Source: Tunicatimonas sp964551335 (GTDB lineage: Bacteria; Bacteroidota; Bacteroidia; Cytophagales; Cyclobacteriaceae). From it: a stretch of DNA of 64,000 bases. The position numbers were made by a program, and so were the translations under genes. The DNA lies in contig CAZKCO010000004.1 in NCBI GenBank assembly GCA_964551335.1, positions 1-64,000 on the forward strand, read 5' to 3'. Of the stretch, positions 1-6,982 are shown piece by piece (the first letter of the stretch is position 1; each line of letters starts with the position of its first letter). Under the pieces are notes generated by a model. It saw nothing but the letters and a program-made list of their open reading frames with translations. It ran no database searches and was not told the DNA's origin.

Positions 1-55
1 GTGTTCAGGTGTTCAGGTGTTCAGGTGTTCAGGTGTTCAGGTGTTCAGGTGTTCA
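1..55. repeat. 8-bp tandem repeat (GTGTTCAG) x ~7
   Basis: The window opens with just under seven perfect, contiguous copies of GTGTTCAG, the last one cut short. The array may extend past the left edge. At 101-121 the complementary word GAACACCTGAATAC appears, so the tandem array and this segment form an imperfect inverted pair around a ~45-base spacer. Related octamers (ATGAACAC twice) lie at 1678-1693, after the next two genes. No coding sequence is visible in 1-243. Confidence 0.9.
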
Positions 56-243
56 AAATTATTTCATCAGAATTACATGAACACTGCACGGCAGCTGAAA
101 GAACACCTGAATACAGAACACAATTCTTGTGATATTTACTCTATTAACTTGTGATACTCATGTTATCTTTTTGCGATAACTCCCCGCTCCGGGTGGCGTA
201 AAAACGGATAAATCATTTTATAACCTTTCAAACTATTTTGATT

Positions 244-711
244 ATGTATCTCAAGAATTTGACACTATCCGTTTTAATGCTTTCTGCTGCCATTGTTTTT
301 GTGAGTTGCGAAGATGATAGCCCCGAAGTAATTACTGAAACCATAGACTCTTCTGTTCCAACCGGTGATTTATCCGTACAACGTCAGGGTACGTTCGTAG
401 CTCAAAACGGCACCCCAACTGAAGGTACTGCCCAAGTTGGCACCGATCAGGACGATGAGCCATTCCTACGGTTCAGCGACGACTTTATGACCGCCATTGC
501 TACCGGAACCGTAACGGTTTATTTTTCTACTTCCGAAGAATTTGTGACTGACCCCGCCAACGGTAACCCTGACCTGAAACTAGTGGGAGCCGTACAGCAA
601 AATGGCGAGCGTTTCTTCAAACTGGATGCACTACCCACGACTCAGTATACGCACGTTATTTTGTGGTGTGCTTCAGCTAACATTCCCTTTGGGAACGCCC
701 AGTTGCAATAA
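244..711 (+). CDS. DM13-domain lipoprotein
   Basis: A small exported lipoprotein of 155 residues. An N-terminal hydrophobic segment ends in a lipobox-like VFVSC (lipid Cys at about residue 22), so it should be membrane-anchored facing the periplasm or outer membrane. Residues ~50-155 look like a DM13 domain: an opening GTFVAQNG, a central LRFSDDF...VTVYFSTSEE, and the closing VILWCASANIPFGNAQL, which carries the family's conserved Cys and FG-A-L ending. DM13 domains are thought to take part in redox or electron transfer, but the substrate is unknown. I chose ATG 244; a TTG at 238 is in frame but less likely. An outer membrane protein gene follows 88 bases downstream on the same strand. Confidence 0.8.
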   Translation: MYLKNLTLSVLMLSAAIVFVSCEDDSPEVITETIDSSVPTGDLSVQRQGTFVAQNGTPTEGTAQVGTDQDDEPFLRFSDDFMTAIATGTVTVYFSTSEEFVTDPANGNPDLKLVGAVQQNGERFFKLDALPTTQYTHVILWCASANIPFGNAQLQ

Positions 712-725
712 CCAACCCACTAAGT

Positions 726-783
726 GATAGAAGCCTACCTGATAATTCAGGAGAATTGCAGAAAGTTCAAGGTAGCTTCTATC
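726..783. other. Long hairpin between the DM13 and outer-membrane-protein genes
   Basis: GATAGAAGCCTACCT (726-740) pairs with AGGTAGCTTCTATC (770-783), a ~14-bp stem with one bulged C. The loop holds a second short AATTC/GAATT pairing. The 3' side runs into CTTTACTTACC, a poor T-tract, so this may be a weak terminator for the DM13 gene or a 5'-UTR structure for the gene starting at 800. Confidence 0.55.
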
Positions 784-799
784 CTTTACTTACCAAGCC

Positions 800-1648
800 A
801 TGAAATATATTCACATTGCAGCTCTATTACTGCTAACTTACACCACCGTATCCGCCCAAAGCGGTTGGACTAGAGAAAAAGGAGGAGCATTTGTGCAAGC
901 CTCGGTTAATACTTTCAGCTCTAAAAATTATTATTCAGTCGCTGGTGACTTGTTTGACCAGGGTGACCGCTTTCAAAGCCAGGTCCTGACCATCTACGGA
1001 GAGTACGGAATTACCAATCGCATTACTGGAATTGTTAATCTTCCGCTTTACAAATCTAATCGGTTTAGCGGGACGGAGCGAGTGGGTGGCCTGAGCGATA
1101 TTCGGGTAGGTGCCAAATACGCCCTTTCCCAGAAACTACCCATCTCCTTTGCCATTGAAGCTGAAATACCCACTGGCGATGGAATTAATTTTGCGAATGT
1201 ACTAGAGCCTGTTGTCCCTGGTGAACGAATCAATCTACCCATCAGCGACGGAGAGTTTAACGTATGGTCTACGTTAGCCGTATCACAAAGTTTACCCAAT
1301 GGAACTACCTACGGAAGCATGTACGGACAGTACAATTTCCGAACTCAGGGTTTTACCGATCAATATCGATTAGGATTAGAACTGGGTCAGAGATTCGCTG
1401 ACCGCCTGTGGCTGATCGGCCGTCTGGGTATTCAAGAAAGGGCATCCGATGAAGTTCAAACCGATATATCCTTTCTTTACGGCGAGGGTACTACCTACAC
1501 TAGCTACGGTTTCACGAGTATGTATAGCGTTAATGACCAGTGGATGATTACCGCTGCTTTCAACGATTATGCCGGATTTATTACGGATCGCCGGAATATC
1601 TACGACGGGGCTACTTGGTCTTTAGGAGTAGCTTTTGAGATTAAGTAG
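800..1648 (+). CDS. Putative outer membrane beta-barrel protein
   Basis: A 282-residue protein with a clear Sec signal peptide (cleavage after about TVSAQ, residue 20). The rest alternates short amphipathic strands rich in Tyr, Gly and Asn with turns (for example YGEYGITNRITGIVNLPLY). This is the pattern of a transporter-like outer membrane barrel (Phenol_MetA_deg/DUF3187-type). No substrate-specifying motif is visible. The terminal residues are EIK rather than the usual aromatic ending. It probably shares a transcript with the DM13 lipoprotein, although a strong hairpin separates them. Exported beta-barrel location is well supported; function is not known. Confidence 0.65.
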   Translation: MKYIHIAALLLLTYTTVSAQSGWTREKGGAFVQASVNTFSSKNYYSVAGDLFDQGDRFQSQVLTIYGEYGITNRITGIVNLPLYKSNRFSGTERVGGLSDIRVGAKYALSQKLPISFAIEAEIPTGDGINFANVLEPVVPGERINLPISDGEFNVWSTLAVSQSLPNGTTYGSMYGQYNFRTQGFTDQYRLGLELGQRFADRLWLIGRLGIQERASDEVQTDISFLYGEGTTYTSYGFTSMYSVNDQWMITAAFNDYAGFITDRRNIYDGATWSLGVAFEIK

Positions 1649-1677
1649 GATTAAGTGTGCAAGATTAGTTGACATAC

Positions 1678-1693
1678 ATGAACACATGAACAC
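1678..1693. repeat. Two copies of ATGAACAC
   Basis: Two contiguous octamers, ATGAACAC, lie 30 bases after the outer membrane protein gene. They are the reverse complement of GTGTTCAT, one base from the GTGTTCAG unit at 1-55, and point the opposite way. Confidence 0.7.
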
Positions 1694-1749
1694 ACAAACA
1701 GAAATAAAAAAACCTGACTTTTATCATATTTTTCGGTTACTTTGGGGGC

Positions 1750-1757
1750 TATATTTG
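1750..1757 (+). promoter_or_regulatory. Candidate -7 element TATATTTG
   Basis: TATATTTG matches the Bacteroidota TAnnTTTG -7 consensus and sits 26 bases before ATG 1784, a usual spacing. A convincing -33 TTG was not seen. Confidence 0.4.
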
Positions 1758-1783
1758 AAAAAATCGTTAGCCTTACAAAGTAT

Positions 1784-2128
1784 ATGAAAAAAGAAGTAGC
1801 TATTACCACGTCTCTAGAAAAACCCTCATTTTTACAGAAATTACAGAGTAAGTGGCAGTTGGAAAGTATTTGGCAGGTAGTTTTAGTTTTAGTAGTTTTT
1901 TCTCTCACCGGTAGCACCGTAGTTATGCTTCGCAAGGCGTTCTTCGGATGGATGGGGTTTGACGAAACTACTGAGATGTGGATTAAGGTAGTTGCCTACA
2001 TTCTGTTTGTAATGCCCGCTTACCAAGTACTACTTTTAGCCTACGGTACGCTATTGGGTCAATTTCAGTTTTTCTGGGAAAAGGAAAAGAAAATGGCCCG
2101 AACCATCAAGCGGCTGTTTACCCGCTAA
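1784..2128 (+). CDS. Small two-TM membrane protein, DUF6787-like
   Basis: A 114-residue protein from ATG 1784; an upstream in-frame TTG at 1742 overlaps the candidate promoter and is unlikely. The order is a basic/aromatic N-terminal stretch (KLQSKWQLESIWQ), a first membrane helix (VVLVLVVFSLTGSTVVML), a loop with a GWMGFDE motif, a second hydrophobic helix (VVAYILFVMPAYQVLLLAYG) and a basic C-terminus. This layout resembles a family found mainly in Bacteroidota (DUF6787), some members of which are loosely named diacylglyceryl transferases without catalytic evidence. Its stop codon is immediately adjacent to the stop of the convergent PAS protein, with no intervening base. Confidence 0.6.
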   Translation: MKKEVAITTSLEKPSFLQKLQSKWQLESIWQVVLVLVVFSLTGSTVVMLRKAFFGWMGFDETTEMWIKVVAYILFVMPAYQVLLLAYGTLLGQFQFFWEKEKKMARTIKRLFTR

Positions 2129-3475
2129 TCAGTAGAAGATCTTCGTAATCTCCCGGATCATATCATCCATCTCTTCGGCAGTTAACTTCACTTTATTTAG
2201 CAGGTCCTTTTGCTCTTCATCGTTGATGTGACTATGGTCCAGCAAAGAAACCAGCCCTAGCAAGCGGCTAAGTGGACCGCGCACTTTATGCGAATTAAAA
2301 AATGCGTATTCGGCAATTTGCTGATTGCGGATCAGTAAACTTTCTTCCGCCAGCACCCGGTCGGTAATATCTACCATTCCGCCGATCATCCGGATAGGTT
2401 TGCCCTTCTCATCAAACAGGATGTTGCCTTTATCGTAAACGTAAGCATAGGATTTATCTTTGCGGGCAAAGCGATACTTATCAAACCAGGCTTCTTCTCC
2501 TTTATCCACAAAATGGCGAATGCGTTCTACTACCCGCTGTCGGTCTTCCTCATGTATTTGTTCCTCCCACCAGCTAACCACAGGTTTCATCTCTTCCGCT
2601 TGATAACCAAAGATACGTTGCATCCCGTTATTCCAAGTTAGTTCGTCAGTTTCCAGGTTCCAGTCCCAGATGGCATCGTTTGTGGCCCGGTTGATAACTT
2701 CCAATTGCTTCTTGCTGGCTCGCAATTCACGTTCTATCTTTTTTTGGGGACGTAAATCTCGCACTACACTAATCAGACAAAGTTCGTTTTCAATGGTAAT
2801 TGCCCGGGCATTGATCTGCCCTTCGGCTAGCTCTCCTCCTTTGATTCGGTAGGTAGCTTCCATATAGCTTTTTTCACCCTTCCGTAATTCAGCAATTATT
2901 TTTTCTCGTTCTTCGGGAGCATACCAGAGATGAATATCATTAACCGTTCTACCGATCAGTTCATCCCGGTTGTAACCCGTCAACTGAATAAAGCTTTCGT
3001 TCACTTCCAGAAACAGGCCATCCGATAAACGGGTAATGCTAATAGCATCAGGGCTTAGATGAAACGACTTGTAAAAAATTTCCTTAGCCTGGCGGTACGT
3101 CTCCAGATCTACAGAATCATTTTGCACCGGAGTTAACACCAAAAAGTAAACGGTCTTGTTCTCTACCTCAAGCACTTTAAGGGCAAAACGAAAAACCAAT
3201 TTGTCCGCATCCTCGCCGCTTGTACGCGAGACTATTAGCGGTAATGAGGTTAGGTTTTCCAGGAGAAAATTCCAGGTAACCGATCGGTTATCTAATAAGC
3301 TTATATTTAAATGATCAAAGCAGGTTATCTTACTTTCGGTTAATTTAAAGGTCTGACGAGCAGCCCGGTTAGCTTCTTCAATCTTACCTTCGGCATCCAG
3401 CAACAACATTGGCTCCCGGTTTTGGTTAGCGACTAGTTCCAAAAATTTAACCGATGAATTCAGATTTTTAGTCAT
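2129..3475 (-). CDS. Triple-PAS sensor protein with a DHp-like end but no ATPase domain
   Basis: A 448-residue soluble protein without signal peptide or membrane helix. It contains three PAS-type domains: roughly 10-110 (degenerate), 130-250 (SPDAISITRLSDG...VNESFIQLTGYNRDELIG) and 260-375 (NDAIWDWNLETDELTWNNGMQRIFGY, with the PAC part ending MIGGMVDITDR). The last ~60 residues form a helical hairpin with NSHKVRGPLSRLLGLVSLL (His near 396), a Bacteroidota variant of the HisKA phosphoacceptor region. There is no N-box or GxG ATP-binding domain, so it cannot be a complete kinase. It could be a phosphorylation substrate, a dimerising adaptor or a decayed kinase. Promoter side faces the gene at 3657. 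Confidence 0.75.
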   Translation of the reverse strand: MTKNLNSSVKFLELVANQNREPMLLLDAEGKIEEANRAARQTFKLTESKITCFDHLNISLLDNRSVTWNFLLENLTSLPLIVSRTSGEDADKLVFRFALKVLEVENKTVYFLVLTPVQNDSVDLETYRQAKEIFYKSFHLSPDAISITRLSDGLFLEVNESFIQLTGYNRDELIGRTVNDIHLWYAPEEREKIIAELRKGEKSYMEATYRIKGGELAEGQINARAITIENELCLISVVRDLRPQKKIERELRASKKQLEVINRATNDAIWDWNLETDELTWNNGMQRIFGYQAEEMKPVVSWWEEQIHEEDRQRVVERIRHFVDKGEEAWFDKYRFARKDKSYAYVYDKGNILFDEKGKPIRMIGGMVDITDRVLAEESLLIRNQQIAEYAFFNSHKVRGPLSRLLGLVSLLDHSHINDEEQKDLLNKVKLTAEEMDDMIREITKIFY

Positions 3476-3656
3476 TTTAAGGCAGTATCCGTTAATTTAC
3501 AAAAGAATGTTTGCAAAAAAAGTTTTACCACTGCATACCTAATGTTTTAATTTCTTCGGGGGAATTATTCATTTCCCTACCAACAATTAGTTGTTTTTCT
3601 CCCCTAGTGTTTTTAAACTGCTTGCAATATCGTTACTAACCCCAAAACTGCTGTCT

Positions 3657-3977
3657 ATGAATAAGAAGCGCATCGTCAAAGATTATGATAATTTACCCGA
3701 GGAAATCATCGAGCGGGTGAAGGCCGAGTACCCTTATGGATACGAAGAAAACCTAATCACTTTTATAAACCGTGAGGGCAAAAAGGTGTCGGCCTTACCC
3801 TTCGACACTGAGGAAATTTATTATCTCATTCGCATGACCGTACTAGAGGCCCGACAGATTATTGAAGATGATGAGGATTACGACGAAGACGGTACCCTCC
3901 GCAGCGATTTCAACTCCGGCGACGATTTCAGCGGTGATGACGAAGATGAGGACGATTCTGATGATGACAATTATTGA
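3657..3977 (+). CDS. Conserved acidic protein, function unknown
   Basis: A 106-residue cytoplasmic protein starting at ATG 3657; an upstream in-frame extension to 3591 has no support. Residues 1-70 are a compact domain (DYDNLPEEIIERVKAEYPYGYEENL... VSALPFDTEEIYYLIRMT). The remaining ~35 residues are almost entirely Asp, Glu, Ser and Gly, a disordered acidic tail. Similar acidic proteins occur across Bacteroidota, sometimes misnamed DNA primase; no primase motif is visible. A basic partner or nucleic-acid mimic role is possible but speculative. Confidence 0.65.
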   Translation: MNKKRIVKDYDNLPEEIIERVKAEYPYGYEENLITFINREGKKVSALPFDTEEIYYLIRMTVLEARQIIEDDEDYDEDGTLRSDFNSGDDFSGDDEDEDDSDDDNY

Positions 3978-4002
3978 TCATTCATCTCCTCAATAACTTC
4001 TA

Positions 4003-5550
4003 ATGCGGCCAACCACTATGACAAAACTTCTTTACTGCCTTTTATTTGCATTAGTATTTCAATCCTTGGTTGGCACCGCCCAAAGTCTAACTCCCGAGCG
4101 TATTACTGCGCTAGCCGAGCAACAGTTACCCGAAGCCTGGTCAAGCTTTCGCAGCTTACTCAGTCTACCCAATGATGCTCATTATCCAAAGGACATAGAA
4201 CCGAATATCGTTTGGCTAGATAGCGCCTTTCGTAGCCACCGGTTTCAAACCCAACGGCTCCCTACCGAAGGAGAGATACCGTTGTTACTAGCAGAAAGAC
4301 TATTCGCTCCAACGGGGAAAACGGTACTGATTTACCTGCAAGCGGATGGGCAACCCGTTGATCCAACCCGTTGGAATCAGTCTCACCCTTTTACTCCAGT
4401 ACTTAAAAGCCAAACGGAAGATGGTAGCTGGCAGAACATAGACTGGGAACAACTGACTCCCGAAGCCGATTACAAAGACTGGCGGGTATTTGCCCGTTCG
4501 GCCTCCGATGCCAAAGGGCCAATTATCATGTTTCTGGCTGCGCTGGAAGCTATGCAACAGGCTGATATTACGCCGAACTATAACATTAAAGTCATTATTG
4601 ATTTTGAAGAAGAGCTCGGCTCTCCCCGACTACCGGCCGCAGTCAAACAGCACCAGCAAGCTTTGGCCTCCGATATGCTCATCATTTACGACGGGCCACC
4701 TCACATCACTAACCAACCTACCCTGAAATTCGGTGCCCGGGGAATCGCCACGGTAACCCTGACGGTATACGGCCCCCGGGTACCTCAGCATAGTGGCCAC
4801 TACGGCAATTACGCTCCTAATCCGGCCTTCCGACTGAGCCATCTACTGGCTTCTATAAAGGATGAACAGGGTCGAGTTACTATTCCCGGCTTTTACGACG
4901 GAATTGAACTGGACCAGGAAACTAAGGAAGTACTTCGTCAAGTACCTGATGATGAAGAGGATATTCAACAAAAACTGGGTATTGCCGAAGCCGACCGGGT
5001 GGGCGAAACCTATCAGGAAGCGTTGCAGTACCCTTCTCTCAATATCCGGGGGCTTTCTTCCGGTTGGGTGGCTCAGCGGGTGCGTACCATCGTGCCCAGC
5101 ACGGCTACCGCCGAAATTGATATTCGACTAGTAATGGAAAGTGATCCCGAACGGCTGGTTCGTTTGGTGAGAGAACACGTGGTGCAGCAGGGTTATCACT
5201 TGGTAGATACGTTACCTACCGATGAAGAACGATCTGAGTATCCGAAGATCGCTTTTTTCCGTTCCCAGATTTCTTATCCGGCCTTCCGTACCAAGCTGAA
5301 TAGCGAAGTGGGAAACTGGCTTTCGGCGGCCTTGGCCCATCAATTTGGTGAGCCCCCGATCAAGATTCGTACTACCGGTGGCTCAGTACCGATTGCCCCC
5401 TTCGTAAACACCCTCGGCATACCGGCCGTAATTGTACCTACCGTTAACCCCGATAACAATCAGCACAGCCCCAACGAAAACCTGCGACTGGGTAACCTGA
5501 CCCGTGGTATTGAAACCTATCTAGCCATTTTAGCCCAGCCTTTGCCCTGA
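4003..5550 (+). CDS. Exported M20-family metallopeptidase
   Basis: A 515-residue enzyme with a signal peptide (TKLLYCLLFALVFQSLVGTAQ). ATG 4018 is an equally good start. The M20 di-zinc fold is recognisable from DGQPVDP (~115-121), SASDAKG (bridging Asp ~169), DFEEELGS (general base and ligand Glu ~203/204), IIYDGPPH (Asp ~230), the dimerisation insert from ~245 (GARGIATVTLTVYG), RTTGGSVPI and the late NNQHSPNEN ligand His. The usual first ligand motif HxD is here QAD (residues 113-115), so one canonical zinc ligand is Gln. It probably hydrolyses peptides or acyl-amino acids outside the cytoplasm. It stands alone on its strand and is followed by a long repeat-containing gap. Confidence 0.8.
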   Translation: MRPTTMTKLLYCLLFALVFQSLVGTAQSLTPERITALAEQQLPEAWSSFRSLLSLPNDAHYPKDIEPNIVWLDSAFRSHRFQTQRLPTEGEIPLLLAERLFAPTGKTVLIYLQADGQPVDPTRWNQSHPFTPVLKSQTEDGSWQNIDWEQLTPEADYKDWRVFARSASDAKGPIIMFLAALEAMQQADITPNYNIKVIIDFEEELGSPRLPAAVKQHQQALASDMLIIYDGPPHITNQPTLKFGARGIATVTLTVYGPRVPQHSGHYGNYAPNPAFRLSHLLASIKDEQGRVTIPGFYDGIELDQETKEVLRQVPDDEEDIQQKLGIAEADRVGETYQEALQYPSLNIRGLSSGWVAQRVRTIVPSTATAEIDIRLVMESDPERLVRLVREHVVQQGYHLVDTLPTDEERSEYPKIAFFRSQISYPAFRTKLNSEVGNWLSAALAHQFGEPPIKIRTTGGSVPIAPFVNTLGIPAVIVPTVNPDNNQHSPNENLRLGNLTRGIETYLAILAQPLP

Positions 5551-5616
5551 GAATGTGGAAAAGATCACATCAGATATTGGTGGCTGATAACTACCTTATC
5601 TAGTAAAAAAAACTAT

Positions 5617-5930
5617 TGACCGCTTTAGGTATCATCAAATGAAATGGTTTGCTAACCCTCGATTGCTACGAGTATTGTCAAATGAACTGGTTTGAAGACA
5701 CTTGACTGCTTCATCTATAGTTAAACGGATCGACTTAGCGACTGATGACCGCTTCATCTATAGTTAAACGGATCGAATTAACGACTGATGACTGCTTCAT
5801 GTATCGCAAAACGGATCGAATTAACGACAGATGACTGCTTCATGTATCGCAAAACGGATCGAGTTAACGACAGATGACTGCTTCATGTATCGCAAAACGG
5901 ATCGAATTAACGACTGATGACTGCTTCATA
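5617..5930. repeat. 43-bp tandem repeat array
   Basis: Exact 43-base spacing of the opening word TGACTGCTTC: copies begin at 5703, 5746, 5789, 5832 and 5875, with a partial copy at 5918. Two older, diverged copies start at 5617 and 5660. The well-conserved part is TGACTGCTTCAT followed by AAACGGATCGA and a TTAACGACTGA ending. Copies differ at few positions: CTATAGTT versus GTATCGCA, ACTGA versus ACAGA. There are no spacers between units, so it is not a CRISPR array, and no frame is open through it. The surrounding 5551-6165 region has no gene. Confidence 0.9.
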
Positions 5931-6165
5931 TGTTACTAAAACAAGTATTTTAAATACTCTTATAGTTGTTATGTACCGAAAGATTTATCTTAAAGATTAT
6001 GAAAAAAGCTCGTAGACAGATAAATCGGAAAAATTGATTAGTGCAAGAGCATTTTGCAATGTATAATTATATGGGAGATAGACGCAATAGTGTGCTATCC
6101 CTACGTTAGGGCACATTTGAAATGATGATGATATTGCAGATATTTAGGGTAAAATCTAAAGAGAA

Positions 6166-6363
6166 ATGAAAACAGTCATTTTGACAAGCGAATCTGATGC
6201 TGATATAAAACTGCTTCTAGAATTAGCGAACAAACTGGGGATCAAAACCAAACTTTTGACCGAAGAAGATGCTGAGGACTTAGCGATGGTATATGCTATC
6301 GAAAGAGGGAAGACGGGTGAATATGTAGATACTCAAGATTTTATCAAAAGCCTCCGTCAATGA
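6166..6363 (+). CDS. Putative antitoxin of a type II toxin-antitoxin pair
   Basis: A 65-residue protein directly upstream of a RelE/ParE-like toxin and overlapping it by ATGA. The N-terminal half (VILTSESDADIKLLLELANKLG) is predicted to be a strand-helix unit that could dimerise and bind DNA, and the C-terminal half (DLAMVYAIERGKTGEY...FIKSLRQ) resembles the toxin-wrapping tail seen in small antitoxins. I cannot assign it to a named antitoxin family. The pair is visibly more AT-rich than its neighbours and sits beside a tandem repeat, consistent with recent acquisition. By analogy it would autorepress its promoter. Confidence 0.7.
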   Translation: MKTVILTSESDADIKLLLELANKLGIKTKLLTEEDAEDLAMVYAIERGKTGEYVDTQDFIKSLRQ

Positions 6364-6626
6364 ATGTATGGATTGATAAATCATTTGTAAAGGATACCAA
6401 AAAGATAAAGGATAAAAAATTACTTTCGAAAATAGCTGATACAATAGAACAAGTACAGGCATCTAAAGATAGCGATGAGATCAAGAATCTAAAGAAGTTG
6501 AAAGGATCTGATAGTTATTTTCGCATTAGGATAGGAAATTATAGGATAGGCATTTCAATCGAGGGAGATACTGTAGATTTCATCAGATTTCTACCCAGAA
6601 AGGATATCTACAAATACTTTCCATAA
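6360..6626 (+). CDS. RelE/ParE-family toxin
   Basis: An 88-residue protein with the RelE/ParE layout: an N-terminal strand and helix (VWIDKSFVKDTKKIKDKKLLSKIADTIEQV), a lysine-rich linker (IKNLKKLKGSDSYFRIRIGNYRIGI) and a final strand plus helix (GDTVDFIRFLPRKDIYKYFP). The LKG...YFRIRIGNYRI segment is the family signature. Members are either ribosome-dependent mRNA nucleases or gyrase inhibitors; which applies cannot be told from the sequence. Its start codon overlaps the antitoxin stop (ATGA), so translation is coupled. Confidence 0.85.
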   Translation: MNVWIDKSFVKDTKKIKDKKLLSKIADTIEQVQASKDSDEIKNLKKLKGSDSYFRIRIGNYRIGISIEGDTVDFIRFLPRKDIYKYFP

Positions 6627-6982
6627 GGATAAAATGAATACGTGCCTTAACATTTTGCAGCCGCGGGGCGGCCCCCGCCAGCCTAGCAATTTTGAGCCAG
6701 AACATCATTTGTGCCAAGTAACCTTAATTGATAAACGATAGCGAAACAGCCAACAAGTCGGCCGTCAGCTTGCAGTGGCCGTCGAAGCAACTGCAAATCC
6801 CGGAGAAATTTGGTAAACTGATATGAGCCGCATTTATTTTTGGAATTCTCCCAGGAAATAAAGTAACTATTTTCAATTCGGAGAAAAACAGTTAACTTTT
6901 GGTACGTTGCTCACACTCAGTCACTAGCTATCATTAGTTAGAGGCTGACCCACTTCATAACTAACCAGTACTCCGACCTCGC
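6627..6982. other. Gene-free interval with a GC-rich hairpin
   Basis: This 356-base stretch has no supported gene. A sharp GC-rich island lies at 6661-6679; GGCGG (6667-6671) and CCGCC (6675-6679) can form a tight hairpin, without a T-tract. Further on TTGCAGT (6770-6776) and ACTGCAA (6790-6796) form a second weak inverted repeat. The change in composition on leaving the toxin gene suggests a junction between inserted and resident DNA. Confidence 0.5.

Noticed and set aside
5617..5930. Possible CRISPR array
   Set aside because: Units are contiguous at 43 bases with no unique spacers and no cas genes nearby; it is a plain tandem repeat.
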